DNA of 64,000 nucleotides from Oscillatoria nigro-viridis PCC 7112 (GCF_000317475.1 NC_019729.1:2928501-2992500); one strand, 5' to 3'. Shown: positions 16,668-25,808, counted from the first letter of the stretch. Notes: generated by a model not told the origin, from the letters alone. Translations and numbers: made by a program.

Positions 16668-17036
16668 TTAATGAAAAGCACTCGGAAAAGCTTCCCAAAC
16701 TCGATCGACAAAATCTCTAAGTTGCCGAGATGCGATCGCACCATCCTTTTTCTCAGAGTCCAGAGACTGCAACTGAGTCAACAGCGAAATTACCTCAGTA
16801 TCTAAAGCCGCGCGAAACAAACTCCCGGGCCAAAGCAAATCAGCACCATCCCGCAAATCGGATAAAGTGTATTCTGCCGCTAAATCCTTCCCCGACGCCG
16901 ATACCACTAACATCAAAGGGCGCACCCAACAAACTTGACGTGCCTCAACCACTTGGATCACCTCTGAATGCAGGCACGCATCTCCACATTCTAAACTGAC
17001 AATTTGACCAGGCTTAAAGTTCAAAGCACAATCCAT
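16668..17036 (-). CDS. Conserved hypothetical protein (122 aa)
   Basis: A 122-residue soluble protein starting at ATG 17036. The first half (FKPGQIVSLECGDACLHSEV then VVEARQVCWVRPLML) looks like a small beta-barrel, KOW/SH3-like region; the second half is helical. I recognise it as a conserved cyanobacterial unknown but cannot name a family. Two cysteines (CGDAC) in the first part could bind metal or be redox active. Its promoter region is truncated by the TnpB element, whose right end lies at 17060, only 24 bases upstream of the ATG. Confidence 0.65.
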   Translation of the reverse strand: MDCALNFKPGQIVSLECGDACLHSEVIQVVEARQVCWVRPLMLVVSASGKDLAAEYTLSDLRDGADLLWPGSLFRAALDTEVISLLTQLQSLDSEKKDGAIASRQLRDFVDRVWEAFPSAFH

Positions 17037-17059
17037 TAATGCTCACACTTAATACAGAC

Positions 17060-18481
17060 TTGACACTCTCCTGGCTAAAGCCGAGGAGATTCTTGATTCG
17101 CAGAATCGACTTGCCGATGCAGAATTACTTCAACATCGGTAGCGGTCAATTCTCCACAAGCGTTCGGATCTAAGATCCAAGTTCCGACGTGCCCCGCCGT
17201 ACTCAATCCCCGACTCAGGATATTTTTAGCTGCGTTCCAGTCACGATCTAATACGCATCCACACCGACAAGCGTGGGTTCGCGTTGAGAGACTTTTCTTA
17301 ACAATTGTTCCGCAACTAGAGCATTCTTGACTTGTTCCGTTAGCTGGTACGGCAATCGTAATTCTTCCGAATACTTTGCCAAAATATTCCAACCAAATTC
17401 GGAACATATACCAAGATGCGTCGTTAATCGATTTTGCCAGACAGTGATTCTTCACCATATTTTTAATCCTCAAATCTTCGTAGACTACACAGTCGTTTGA
17501 CTGGATGACGCATCTTGCCAACTTCACGGCAAAATCTTTACGCTGTCTGCTTATTTTGAGGTGGCGCTTCCCTAGAATCGCTCTAGCTTTTTTTCTGTTT
17601 TGCGAACCCTTGACTCGTTTTGAAACTCGTTTTTGGGCTTTCTTCAACCTGCGTTCTCCCTTGCGGAGGAAACGCGGGTTATCAACTGCAATGCCATTTG
17701 AGTCAGTGTAAAACTCTTTAAGTCCTACATCTAACCCGATGGTGTTACCCGTGATTTCAATCTTTTCAGAACGGTCAACTTGAATGCAAAACTGGACATA
17801 ATATCCGTCTGCCCGTTTTACCAAGCGTACTCGTTTGATTTGACTGCGCTGGTAGAAATGTAAGTCGCGCGTTCCTTTTAACTTGAGCTTTCCGATTCCT
17901 TGCTTGTCGGTAAAAGTGATTGATTTCCGGTCATCTGCCAGACGCCAGCCCGTAGTCTTGTACTCTACGGAGCGGTTGTGTTTCTGGAATTGCGGGAATC
18001 CTTTTTTTCCTGGGACTTTCTTTTTACAGTTGTCGTAGAATCGGGAGATTGCCGACCACGCTCTTTCTGAGCTAGATTGTCGAGCCATGCTGTTTAAGTC
18101 GTCGCAAAACGGGAATTCCTTCGCTAGAATGGCGCTGTATTTATTCAAGTCGTATTTGTTGACTTTTTCGTTTTCCATCCAAAAGCGCAATGCTTTGTTG
18201 CGGATGAACTGCACCGTTCTAATTGCTTCGTCTACAGCTTCAAATTGCTGCTTTTTACCGTATGCTTTCAACTCGAAAACTAACATGACTTCGACCTCAT
18301 CACGATAGTCTTATGCTACCAGAGTCGGCTTAATATCCCTCTAGTTGTTCACAAAGATTTACATGGTTTTACTTGACAGCGCCATCCTGAGAGCTCAGAA
18401 AATAGACTGGGAGGCTAAAGGCTCCTTGTCCCTTTCATCCCCGGACTAAAGTCGCGGGGTTTTCAGGGTATTATTTATAAC
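17060..18481 (-). mobile_element. IS1341-type TnpB-only element, copy A
   Basis: Ends were set by comparison with copy B at 29729-31154: shared sequence stops at TTGACAC (17060) and at TTTATAAC (18481), while flanks differ. The right end carries the hairpin CTCCT-GGC-TAAA-GCC-G-AGGAG directly after the tnpB stop; the left end carries CCCCGGAC/GTCGCGGGG. There is no tnpA, so movement needs a transposase in trans. By TnpB biology, an omega RNA should overlap the 3' end of tnpB and read out into the flank; the predicted guide is GTCTGTATTAAGTGTGAGCA (minus strand, 17059-17040). The exact left boundary may include target bases. Confidence 0.85.
17075..18286 (-). CDS. tnpB: TnpB RNA-guided endonuclease, IS1341 type, copy A
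   Basis: A 403-residue TnpB. N-terminal OrfB helix-turn-helix (FIRNKALRFWMENEKVNKYD), then a RuvC core with catalytic Asp in GLDVGLKEFYTDSNG, Glu in VYEDLRIKNMV, zinc ribbon CSSCGTIVKKS...CRCGC and final Asp in LDRDWNAAKNI. ATG at 18286 is preceded by GAGG. TnpB proteins are omega-RNA-guided nucleases that keep IS200/IS605 elements in place. All catalytic residues are present, so it should be active. It differs from copy B at only a handful of residues (e.g. H/D near residue 105, Q/K near 129). Confidence 0.95.
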   Translation of the reverse strand: MLVFELKAYGKKQQFEAVDEAIRTVQFIRNKALRFWMENEKVNKYDLNKYSAILAKEFPFCDDLNSMARQSSSERAWSAISRFYDNCKKKVPGKKGFPQFQKHNRSVEYKTTGWRLADDRKSITFTDKQGIGKLKLKGTRDLHFYQRSQIKRVRLVKRADGYYVQFCIQVDRSEKIEITGNTIGLDVGLKEFYTDSNGIAVDNPRFLRKGERRLKKAQKRVSKRVKGSQNRKKARAILGKRHLKISRQRKDFAVKLARCVIQSNDCVVYEDLRIKNMVKNHCLAKSINDASWYMFRIWLEYFGKVFGRITIAVPANGTSQECSSCGTIVKKSLSTRTHACRCGCVLDRDWNAAKNILSRGLSTAGHVGTWILDPNACGELTATDVEVILHRQVDSANQESPRL

Positions 18482-18539
18482 AAACCAGGGAAATAAGTGC
18501 TGCATCTCTCCACAGCACCGGAAGATATTATATCATAAT

Positions 18540-18575
18540 TCCTTCTGCCTTCTGCCTTCTGCCTTCTGCCTTCTT
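18540..18575. repeat. Short tandem heptamer repeat (CCTTCTG)n
   Basis: Four consecutive copies of a CTTCTGC-type heptamer end in CCTTCTTCT just downstream of plsC. Such short tandem repeats are common in filamentous cyanobacteria and vary in copy number. Confidence 0.85.
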
Positions 18576-18576
18576 C

Positions 18577-19305
18577 TCAACTTTCATCAAGCTTTTTAAG
18601 AGCCTTTTCGATCTCGGCCGTCAAGACTCGTGCTTCTTTTTTACCGCCCCCATCACGGGCATAATCCGCAACGGAAATCGGAGCACCGATCGCAATTTTT
18701 ACCTGAGAACCCCATTGAGGAATGCGCGGCCGATAGCGGATACTCATCGGTACAATTTTCACGCCCAAACCCGGTTGGCTCAACTCTGCTTGTATTGCCA
18801 AACGCGCCAATCCCGGCTTAATCGGGTGAACTTCGCCATCCTGAAAAATACCGCCTTCGGGAAAAATCACCAACATTTCCTTGTCAAGGAGTAGTTCCAC
18901 CCCATAACGCAGACTGCCAATTGCCGGATGCTTGAGATCCACAGCAAACCCCCCCAAATGTCTGATGAACCAACCTTGCAGTCCTTTGACCTCATCAGCA
19001 GTTACCATAAACCGCAAATCGCGTCCAGTCACCTTCTGTCCAGTTGAATAAGGCATCATCAGGGCATCCCACCGGGAGCGGTGCGTAGGAGCTAAGATGA
19101 CAGGCCCGTCTTTCGGCAAGTGCTCCTGTCCGGTTATCTCAATCTTGCCAAAATGAAACGGTAGGACAACATAGTGACCTAGCGGATAGAGCAAGGAGGT
19201 TAACCAAGGAGAAACGCGAGAGGTATTAGATGCTACCTTGGCAGGCATTGGCTTCACTAGAGATGATTTACTGGACTCAACGGCGATCGTGGCGGTGTGG
19301 GGCAT
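18577..19305 (-). CDS. plsC: 1-acyl-sn-glycerol-3-phosphate acyltransferase (PlsC-like)
   Basis: A 242-residue acyltransferase making phosphatidic acid from lysophosphatidic acid. Motif I is THRSRWDALMM (HX4D) near residue 76, substrate-binding motif III is VIFPEGGIFQDG near 148, and motif IV is PMSIRYRPRIP. A hydrophobic region SPWLTSLLYPLGHYVVLPF lies before the catalytic domain and should contact the membrane. ATG at 19305. Stands alone. Confidence 0.9.
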   Translation of the reverse strand: MPHTATIAVESSKSSLVKPMPAKVASNTSRVSPWLTSLLYPLGHYVVLPFHFGKIEITGQEHLPKDGPVILAPTHRSRWDALMMPYSTGQKVTGRDLRFMVTADEVKGLQGWFIRHLGGFAVDLKHPAIGSLRYGVELLLDKEMLVIFPEGGIFQDGEVHPIKPGLARLAIQAELSQPGLGVKIVPMSIRYRPRIPQWGSQVKIAIGAPISVADYARDGGGKKEARVLTAEIEKALKKLDES

Positions 19306-19739
19306 AGCAATTAAGCTGCTTTATCGAGATCTAAAGTCTAAAGTAAGGTGTTGGCCAAATCTTTAGTTTTTAGATCGGGACACTTTTGCTATTGGCCTTG
19401 TGCCGATCGAGCGATCGCGCCCGCAAGAGATAATCTCTCACAGGTAAAACCTCAGCCAACCCGACAGCACTAATGCAGAGCAGTCTGCCGCCTCGAAAGC
19501 TTGAGCGGGCAATTACGGATCTATTATTCCAGCTAAAGGGTCAATCCATTTTAGATTTTAGATTTTAGATTAAAGATTAAAGAATTGAAGCCTTGACCCC
19601 CACGGATAAATACGTTCGGCTCTTTATCGGATACAGGTTTTTTATTTCTGGACGGATGAATCCGGGGGCTTGTATCCTGGATGCTTGATTGTCAATTTCG
19701 ATTAAACCTCCCCCCGAAGAAAGTAAAAAATTTTACCTG
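19306..19739. other. Intergenic region, 434 bp, with left inverted repeat
   Basis: No gene. The bases 19581-19686 form the left member of a long inverted repeat pair (right member 20977-21081). The 19540-19580 stretch is a run of TTTTAGATTAAAGATT-type words common in cyanobacterial spacers. Confidence 0.6.
19581..19686 (+). repeat. Left copy of ~105-bp inverted repeat flanking tadA-terB
   Basis: About 105 bases match the reverse complement of 20977-21081. A 55-base core (19622-19676 against 20987-21041) is identical; the rest differs by a few changes and short indels. The core includes GGATACAGGTTTTTTATTTC and GGACGGATGAATCCGGGGGC. Confidence 0.85.
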
Positions 19740-20240
19740 TTAATTTTTCCGCCGCGCTTCAAACCAAGAAAGCAACCGATCGCGGCAAACAGACTCCATA
19801 ATACCGCCGAGCACCTCTAAGCGGTGACACGAAGGCGCGCTATCTGGAATATTAGCCGCAGTCCGAATCGTGCCAGTTTTCGGGTCATCTGCTCCGTATA
19901 CCAGCAGACCAATCCGAGCTTGGACGATCGCACCAGCGCACATCGGGCAAGGTTCCAGCGTTACATAGAGCGTGCATTGGTTGAGATGCCAGTCTTGCAA
20001 AACTTTGCCGGCAGCCCGCAAAGCCAAGATTTCAGCGTGAGCAGTCGGATCGCAATCTCGCTCTCGCCGATTTTGCGCTTCAGCAATCAATTTGCCAGTA
20101 CCGTCAACAATTACAGCACCCACGGGTACTTCACCGGCATCACCGGCTGCTTGTGCCAGTTCCACAGCCCTAGTCATCCAGCGTTTGTGAATAAAATAAG
20201 TAGTATCACTAATAGACAACGGCTCAGTTTTAGAATTCAC
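19740..20240 (-). CDS. tadA: tRNA-specific adenosine deaminase
   Basis: A 166-residue zinc deaminase converting A34 to inosine in tRNA-Arg(ACG). The HAE motif (PTAHAEILALR) and the zinc cysteines PCPMCAGAIVQARI are intact, as is VYGADDPKTGTIRTAANI. The frame starts with GTG at 20240; an ATG at 20177 would remove the HKRWM segment normally conserved in cyanobacterial TadA, so the GTG start was kept. Divergently transcribed from the TerB-like gene. Confidence 0.92.
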   Translation of the reverse strand: MNSKTEPLSISDTTYFIHKRWMTRAVELAQAAGDAGEVPVGAVIVDGTGKLIAEAQNRRERDCDPTAHAEILALRAAGKVLQDWHLNQCTLYVTLEPCPMCAGAIVQARIGLLVYGADDPKTGTIRTAANIPDSAPSCHRLEVLGGIMESVCRDRLLSWFEARRKN

Positions 20241-20318
20241 GTCATACCTACGTAACAGAAAAACTTAAGATCGAGAAAGAAAGTTACTTTAGAGCTTAAT
20301 AGAAAGTCATTTTTAATT

Positions 20319-20915
20319 ATGGACACCACCACGATTACCGCTGAAATTGTTGAGCTGTTGTGCCGCATTAGCCGGCAAAAGCTGCGCGAACAAGATATCA
20401 CTCCTTTGGTAGTGTTTCTGACGGCTCTGATTTCCATCCTGCGCGGAGTGATGATTATTGACAGGACGATCGCAGTTGAAGAAGAAGAACGGCTGCAAAA
20501 GACTCTCAAAGCCTTTGCCAGCGGCGACCGCGATCGGGTAGAACTAATTCAGCGCCTTGTCAAAGGAGTATCCAAACAGCAGGTTTACTTCAACCCCACG
20601 GAATTGCTAACCCTGACAGCTTTGTTCTCCGAATCAGAAAAACTGTTGCTCATCGGTTCTGGCTACGAAATGTCAGCGGCAGACGGACACATCGACCTGC
20701 GGGAGCAAATGTACCTACAGTCGATCGCAAATCGGCTCGGCCTCGACTCCAGACACATTGCAGTCATAGACACTTTATTTACTAAAGAAGGAACCCTCGA
20801 CTCTGAAGCTTTTGCCGAAGTTCAAGCTTTACTCGATCCCAGCGAATTCGAGTCCCGCGATCCGGTATTTGGCAAAGCAGCAAAGCACTTGCTGAGTATT
20901 TTACTCCGCAAATAA
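20319..20915 (+). CDS. TerB-like domain protein
   Basis: A 198-residue helical protein. The first third has a hydrophobic stretch (PLVVFLTALISILRGVMIID). The second part, with LLIGSGYEMSAADGHIDLREQMYLQSIANRLGL in continuous frame, matches the TerB/DjlA N-terminal helical domain, where the acidic D-G-H-I-D/E motif is typical. TerB domains occur in tellurite resistance and in membrane-associated stress complexes; no other ter genes are near. Role unknown. Shares its upstream region with tadA. Confidence 0.7.
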   Translation: MDTTTITAEIVELLCRISRQKLREQDITPLVVFLTALISILRGVMIIDRTIAVEEEERLQKTLKAFASGDRDRVELIQRLVKGVSKQQVYFNPTELLTLTALFSESEKLLLIGSGYEMSAADGHIDLREQMYLQSIANRLGLDSRHIAVIDTLFTKEGTLDSEAFAEVQALLDPSEFESRDPVFGKAAKHLLSILLRK

Positions 20916-21363
20916 TCCAGCGCATATAAATTTTGGGGCAGTAAAAGTAGTCAAAGGACTTCGAGGATTTGATCGAAAGCATCCAAGATACAAGCCCCCG
21001 GATTCATCCGTCCAGAAATAAAAAACCTGTATCCGATAAAGGAGCCCCCGACTCGATCCGTGGGGTCAATGCTTCAATTCTAAAATCTCAAATCAAAAAT
21101 CTCAAATCGATTGACCCTGTTTCCATTTGACATGGGACTGGGGCGCTCTTACCCTCAAAAACCGGGTTGTTTAACCCCTACCAAGAGCGCTGCACGGCCT
21201 ATGTCGATCGAAAACCTGGTTTCTGCCTAAGTCCCGGTTTATTTTTTTTGCAAGAGTCGATCGACCCTTGTATCCCATTGAACCGAATCAATCTAAAATC
21301 TAAAAGCGACTTGTCGCTGCCTTGATAGACCCAGCTTGGTGTCAAATCTCAAATTGATTGATT
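20916..21363. other. Intergenic region, 448 bp, with right inverted repeat
   Basis: No gene. It holds the right member of the inverted repeat (20977-21081) and AACCGGG/CCTGG.TT palindromic fragments around 21158-21236 of the same family as at 3292-3360. Confidence 0.6.
20977..21081 (-). repeat. Right copy of ~105-bp inverted repeat flanking tadA-terB
   Basis: Reverse complement of the 19581-19686 copy, with a 55-base identical core at 20987-21041. The pair is separated by about 1.29 kb holding the divergent tadA and TerB-like genes. Confidence 0.85.
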
Positions 21364-22197
21364 ATGCAAATTGAATGGCAAACCGCCAAAACCTACGAAG
21401 ACATTCTCTATCACAAAAGCGGCGGGACCGCCAAAATTACCATCAATCGACCTCACAAACGGAACGCTTTCCGTCCCAAAACCGTGCTGGAACTGTGCGA
21501 TGCCTTTACTGATGCCCGCGAAGACACAAAAATCGGCGTTGTCCTGTTCACCGGTGCGGGGCCTCATACAGACGGCAAATACGCCTTTTGCGCCGGCGGC
21601 GACCAAAGCGTGCGGGGTTCGGCGGGATATGTAGACGAAGGTGGCATACCCCGGTTGAACGTGCTCGACTTGCAGAAGTTGATTCGATCGATGCCCAAAG
21701 TTGTAATTGCTTTAGTTGCAGGCTACGCAATTGGAGGGGGTCACGTTCTGCACTTAATTTGCGACTTGACGATCGCTGCTGACAATGCTATTTTCGGACA
21801 GACCGGCCCCAAAGTCGGCAGTTTCGACGGTGGTTTCGGAGCTAGCTATCTCGCCAGAGTCGTCGGCCAGAAAAAAGCCAGAGAAATTTGGTTTTTGTGT
21901 CGGCAGTACAGCGCGCAGCAAGCCCTAGAAATGGGTTTAGTCAACTGCGTCGTGCCCGTCGAACAACTAGAAATAGAAGGGATTCAGTGGGCTGCTGAAA
22001 TTCTCGAAAAAAGTCCGATCGCGATTCGCTGTTTGAAATCTGCTTTTAATGCCGACTGCGACGGTCAAGCCGGTTTGCAAGAACTGGCGGGGAATGCCAC
22101 TTTGCTGTACTATATGACCCAGGAAGGCGCCGAAGGCAAACAAGCCTTTTTGGAAAAACGGCAACCTGATTTTAGTCAATATCCTTGGCTGCCATAG
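21364..22197 (+). CDS. menB: 1,4-dihydroxy-2-naphthoyl-CoA synthase
   Basis: A 277-residue crotonase-fold enzyme closing the naphthoate ring in phylloquinone (photosystem I cofactor) synthesis. Visible are [15 protein letters not shown], the flexible [20 protein letters not shown] loop, oxyanion-hole [19 protein letters not shown] and the active-site [22 protein letters not shown]; the C-terminus [14 protein letters not shown] is typical. ATG at 21364 chosen over a TTG two codons before. No other men genes adjacent. Confidence 0.95.
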   Translation: MQIEWQTAKTYEDILYHKSGGTAKITINRPHKRNAFRPKTVLELCDAFTDAREDTKIGVVLFTGAGPHTDGKYAFCAGGDQSVRGSAGYVDEGGIPRLNVLDLQKLIRSMPKVVIALVAGYAIGGGHVLHLICDLTIAADNAIFGQTGPKVGSFDGGFGASYLARVVGQKKAREIWFLCRQYSAQQALEMGLVNCVVPVEQLEIEGIQWAAEILEKSPIAIRCLKSAFNADCDGQAGLQELAGNATLLYYMTQEGAEGKQAFLEKRQPDFSQYPWLP

Positions 22198-22426
22198 CTG
22201 GATGGAAAAATCAGTTTTTTTATGCGCTCATATTAAAGTAGATGCTGCTAATTTTTATGAGTTAGTAAAGCCAAATGCACCCGATCGTCCAAAAGTGTCA
22301 GTATTGATACCAGTTCCCAAAAAGAATGAAACTGCTGTGTCATATCCAAACCATGATAATGATCGGTGATTCCCCAATCTAAAATCGAAAATCGAAAATG
22401 GTATGACCTATCCTGCTGCCGACTAG

Positions 22427-22756
22427 CTAAACCGAGACTGCTGCTGCCGATTTTTCGGTTAACGTTGTGCCTGTAAGCTGGCAGGAATTGCGCTCGGAAA
22501 GATTGACGGTGGCATCCTGCAGCGTCAGAGTCGGTTCTTGCCACAGTCCAATTTCTTCTATGTTTTCCCAAGATGACTTAAAAGGCGAAACCGCCAAAGC
22601 ACAAGCTTTCCAGTGACTTTGAACCGGCCCGCCTAGTAAAGCGCAAACACCCCCGCGTCTGCCCTCAGGGGTATAGTGACGGCAGTGACCACAAGCTGAA
22701 GTTAAAGGGGCAGTTAATGAGGTTTGCATAAAAGTTCTTAGGGAAATCATTTTCAT
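22427..22756 (-). CDS. Small cysteine-containing cyanobacterial protein (109 aa)
   Basis: Starts at ATG 22756, eight bases after AAGGAG. The middle part has CGHCRHYTPEGRRGGVCALL and a third Cys-containing segment SHWKACALAVSPF, a four-cysteine arrangement (C-X2-C-X13-C-X13-C) that could bind a metal ion or a cluster. The C-terminal third is low in complexity. I recall similar short proteins in other cyanobacteria but no named function. Confidence 0.65.
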   Translation of the reverse strand: MKMISLRTFMQTSLTAPLTSACGHCRHYTPEGRRGGVCALLGGPVQSHWKACALAVSPFKSSWENIEEIGLWQEPTLTLQDATVNLSERNSCQLTGTTLTEKSAAAVSV

Positions 22757-23306
22757 CTCTAATTCTCCTTTGTAGAGCTAGCAGGTTTTAGAGCATCCCA
22801 ACCTTTATGCTGTCTGGGTTGTAGCGATCCCCGGAGCATAATTAAATTTTATAATTTATTTATAATCTCGTTATATATAGAAACAATTGGCTCGGTGCTT
22901 GCTCATTGTATAGGTAAAAACACAGGTTAAAAGTTTATAAAGCCGTTAGGGATCAAGAAAAAGTACAAATGCCCAACCAGTATGAGAGCTTACAAATAAG
23001 CAGTAGCTTAGGATACAAAAAGTGGCTGAGAGTGTTGGTAAGCAGCCTCTAGGAAACACCAGCAATTAAGTTGGCAAATGAAAATGAAAAATACCTGCTG
23101 GCGATCGACAGCAGGCGATCGGGTCCCTGTTGGATTGACGCCAAAAGTAGCTAATCATAAAATAGGCAAGTTTTCAAGCTTCTTGTTTATATCTACCTAA
23201 ATTTTGGGGTGAGAGCCTCGCCCATCAGCGGGGACTTTAATGATTTCTAAGAAATCCTTAGACGATTAGTAGACTTGCTGTATACTAAGTCAAGGAGGTG
23301 AAGCAA
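22757..23306. other. Intergenic region, about 550 bp, including left end of TnpB element
   Basis: No supported gene. The 22840-22890 part is AT rich (TATAATTTATTTATAATCTC). From about 23205 the sequence GGGGTGAGAGCCTCGCCCATCAGCGGGG can fold and may be the left-end hairpin of the TnpB element that follows; the exact left boundary cannot be fixed because no second copy is in the window. TATACT at 23281 is a possible -10 element for tnpB. Confidence 0.45.
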
Positions 23307-24521
23307 GTGTTTAATTTGACGTTTGAATTTAAGTTGAAGCCCACAGCGACACAAATAGCAGTTTTTGAAGATTGGCTAGAACAGTGCCGCAAGGTGTACA
23401 ACTATGCCCTAAGAGAACGCAAAGACTGGTACAACTCACGCAAATGTCCGATCGACTCTTGCTCCATTAGCTCCGAGTATATTATTCCTGCTGAGGTACC
23501 TAGACCGACATATTCAAGTCAGTGCAAGGCTTTAACGGCATACAGGAAGACCAGCCCCGCATTGCAGCGAGTCAACGCTCAGGTGTTGCAACAAACGCTG
23601 CGGAGATTGGAAAAAGCTTTCGTCAGTATGTGGGAGCAAAATCACGGGTTTCCTCGGTTCAAAAAACAGGGGGCTTTGAGGTCTTTGAGTTTCCCACAGT
23701 TGGGTACAACTTTCCATCAAGGCAACCGCTTTAAATTGCCTGTAATTGGCTCGATAAAATTTTGTCAGTCGCGTCCCATCCCCCAGGGCGCAATCATCAA
23801 ACAAGCTCGCGTCGTTAGACGGTCTAGTGGCTGGTATATAATGTTGACTTTGCAATGGGATGTCTCAATTCCCTATATCATTCCTCACGGCAATCCCGTA
23901 GGAATTGATGTAGGGTTGACTAATTTGATTGCAACTTCTAACGGGCTTTTAATTAAAAGAACGAGGTTTTTAGCTGACGCCGAACGCAAGCTTAAATTGC
24001 TGCAACAGCGCGTTACTAGAAAAAAAATCGGGTCAAATAATTGGAAAAAGGCTCAGAAAAAAGTCGCTTTGCTGCACGAACACGTGGCAAACTGCCGAAA
24101 AGATTGGCATCGCAAGTTGTCACATCAAATCTGTGATGACGCGGGTATGGTGTTTGTCGAAGACCTTAATCTGGTCGGACTGAAAGCGGGGATGTTAGGT
24201 AAGCACTGCTTAGATGCTGGGTTTGGGCAATTCTTCAACATATTGGAGCAAACTTGCTTTAAGCGCGGTGTGTATTTCCAGAAAGTAGATCCTAAAAAGA
24301 CTAGCCAAATCTGTCCCAATTGCCTTAACGAAACAGGCAAAAAAGAGTTATCAGAACTCACTCACTCGTGTCACAATTGCGGCTATACAACCGACAAAGA
24401 TGTCGCAGCCGCACAAGTAGTTCTCAAGCGAGGACTTGCAGCCGTAGGGCATACGGTCAAGATGCTTGCCGAGGGTAAATTCATTGGAATCCCTGCGAAG
24501 CAAGAATCCCCACGCCTTTAG
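23307..24521 (+). CDS. tnpB: TnpB RNA-guided endonuclease, second type
   Basis: About 404 residues. The frame opens at a GTG (23298), but AAGGAGG at 23292-23298 overlaps it and sits eight bases before a second GTG at 23307, which was chosen. N-terminal OrfB region (LEQCRKVYNYALRERKDWYN), RuvC Asp in GIDVGLTNLIATSNG, Glu in VFVEDLNLVGL, zinc ribbon CPNCLNETGKKE...CHNCG and final Asp in TTDKDVAAAQVVLKRG are intact. Clearly divergent from copies A and B. The right end, GAATCCCC-ACGCCTTTAGGC-CCGGGAGTGTCAA, ends at 24536; the predicted guide begins AATCAACACATTAAAATTAA (24537-24556), just upstream of the SPOR gene. Confidence 0.92.
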   Translation: MFNLTFEFKLKPTATQIAVFEDWLEQCRKVYNYALRERKDWYNSRKCPIDSCSISSEYIIPAEVPRPTYSSQCKALTAYRKTSPALQRVNAQVLQQTLRRLEKAFVSMWEQNHGFPRFKKQGALRSLSFPQLGTTFHQGNRFKLPVIGSIKFCQSRPIPQGAIIKQARVVRRSSGWYIMLTLQWDVSIPYIIPHGNPVGIDVGLTNLIATSNGLLIKRTRFLADAERKLKLLQQRVTRKKIGSNNWKKAQKKVALLHEHVANCRKDWHRKLSHQICDDAGMVFVEDLNLVGLKAGMLGKHCLDAGFGQFFNILEQTCFKRGVYFQKVDPKKTSQICPNCLNETGKKELSELTHSCHNCGYTTDKDVAAAQVVLKRGLAAVGHTVKMLAEGKFIGIPAKQESPRL

Positions 24522-24536
24522 GCCCGGGAGTGTCAA
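24522..24536 (+). repeat. Right end of TnpB element
   Basis: The sequence after the stop codon ends in GGGAGTGTCAA. The terminal GTGTCAA is the complement of the TTGACAC that ends copies A and B, so all three elements share the same right-end terminus although their proteins differ. Confidence 0.7.
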
Positions 24537-24581
24537 AATCAACACATTAAAATTAATTCAGAGGCGGTAGGAGTTTTGCTA

Positions 24582-25808
24582 ATGAGTAAGCGTTCTTCGG
24601 TGGAATCCCCAAATCATCAATCCTCTTCAACCCCAATCAAGCCTGCTTTGCAAGCAGTCCTGGGGAGTCTAGATGTAAACCTAGAAGCAGAACTGACAAC
24701 ATACAGAAGGCACAGGCGGCGCGCCGAACAGTGGGTGTCGCCCTCAGTTCGTACCGGCAAGCAAACAGCCACAACCGAGCAACAGCTAGCCCAAAATTTG
24801 GCGCCGGAGACTGCGGAGGAAACCCAGCAGCCGCTATCGCTGCCCCTATCCCTTGCCGGCACTCAGGGCGATGCCCCCCTAGCAACTACCAAGGGCGGCA
24901 CAAAATTATCTAGCAGTACCTTCGCACCCAACAAATATCTCGAATCAAGCGAAAAACTGATCGAAAGTTTGGACGAGTCAAAAGCTGAGCCTACGGTAGA
25001 ACGCAGTTTAGCCGCCAGTTTGTTAACTCCCTTGGGACTGAGTTCGATGCTGCTGTTTTTGCTGTCATGCACAGCTTTGGGCTACGCAGTCATGTACCCG
25101 TCAAATCTAGTTAAGATGGCCGGCCTGAACCGTTTGCTCGATCGCAATGCACCCTCTTCAAGCGACAGTCCCGCCTCTACTGCCATCTCAGATACCAGCA
25201 CCAAGGAACTGCCGAAAGCTCCCAATCTGGTATCCAAGGAATTTGTCGAGCTAGATTTGAGCACTCTCAGCAATGTCAAGCCGACAGCCAGCCCGATTCC
25301 TTCCCCGTCACCAAAAGCCTCAATCCCGCCAACTCCGCCAGCGCCTCCGGGCCCCAGCGGGGCTGTGCCAATTCCTACAGAAGACGGCAACCCGGCCAGA
25401 GGCAGGGAACAAGGACTCAACAATCTGAGTACGGCTTTGCTTCCTACTCCCAGCCCTAGCGCCGCCCAGCCAGTGCCGACACTGCCGACACTGCCTCCAA
25501 CACCCTCCCCAGCCCAGCCTGCCGCCACATCCCCGGCGACAGCATCCCCAGCCGCCGCATCCCCAGCCGCCGCATCCCCACTGGGAAGGCCTGCACGGGC
25601 GGCAGACGGTTTCTATTACGTTGTCACCGATTACACCGACGAAAAATCGCTGCAGCAAGCCAGAAGAGCAGTTCCGGATGCCTACGTGCGGAACTTCTCA
25701 AAGGGTGTCAAGATCCAAATGGGGGCTTTGAACGATCCTGCCTCAGCAGAACGTTTGGTGAAAGAACTCCAAGAAAAAGGGGTGAAGCCACAATACTATC
25801 AGCCATAA
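24582..25808 (+). CDS. SPOR-like domain, single-pass membrane protein
   Basis: About 408 residues. ATG at 24582 follows GGAG at normal spacing. Layout: a charged N-terminal cytosolic part (about 1-145), one membrane helix (LGLSSMLLFLLSCTALGYAV, about 150-170), a long Pro/Ala/Ser-rich linker with repeated ATSPAA/AASPAA units, and a C-terminal domain from ADGFYYVVTDYTDEKSLQQA to the end with the GALNDPASAERLVKELQEKG pattern of SPOR-type repeats. SPOR domains bind denuded peptidoglycan at the division site; the layout (cytosolic-TM-linker-SPOR) resembles FtsN/DedD. The omega-RNA-bearing TnpB element ends only 45 bases upstream. Confidence 0.75.
   Translation: MSKRSSVESPNHQSSSTPIKPALQAVLGSLDVNLEAELTTYRRHRRRAEQWVSPSVRTGKQTATTEQQLAQNLAPETAEETQQPLSLPLSLAGTQGDAPLATTKGGTKLSSSTFAPNKYLESSEKLIESLDESKAEPTVERSLAASLLTPLGLSSMLLFLLSCTALGYAVMYPSNLVKMAGLNRLLDRNAPSSSDSPASTAISDTSTKELPKAPNLVSKEFVELDLSTLSNVKPTASPIPSPSPKASIPPTPPAPPGPSGAVPIPTEDGNPARGREQGLNNLSTALLPTPSPSAAQPVPTLPTLPPTPSPAQPAATSPATASPAAASPAAASPLGRPARAADGFYYVVTDYTDEKSLQQARRAVPDAYVRNFSKGVKIQMGALNDPASAERLVKELQEKGVKPQYYQP

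Noticed and set aside
21349..21730. ORFs on both strands within menB
   Set aside because: Frame shadows of a well conserved gene.
24617..25658. Minus-strand ORFs opposite the SPOR-like gene
   Set aside because: Gly/Ala/Val-rich antisense reading of Pro/Ala/Ser-rich linker codons; typical artefacts.
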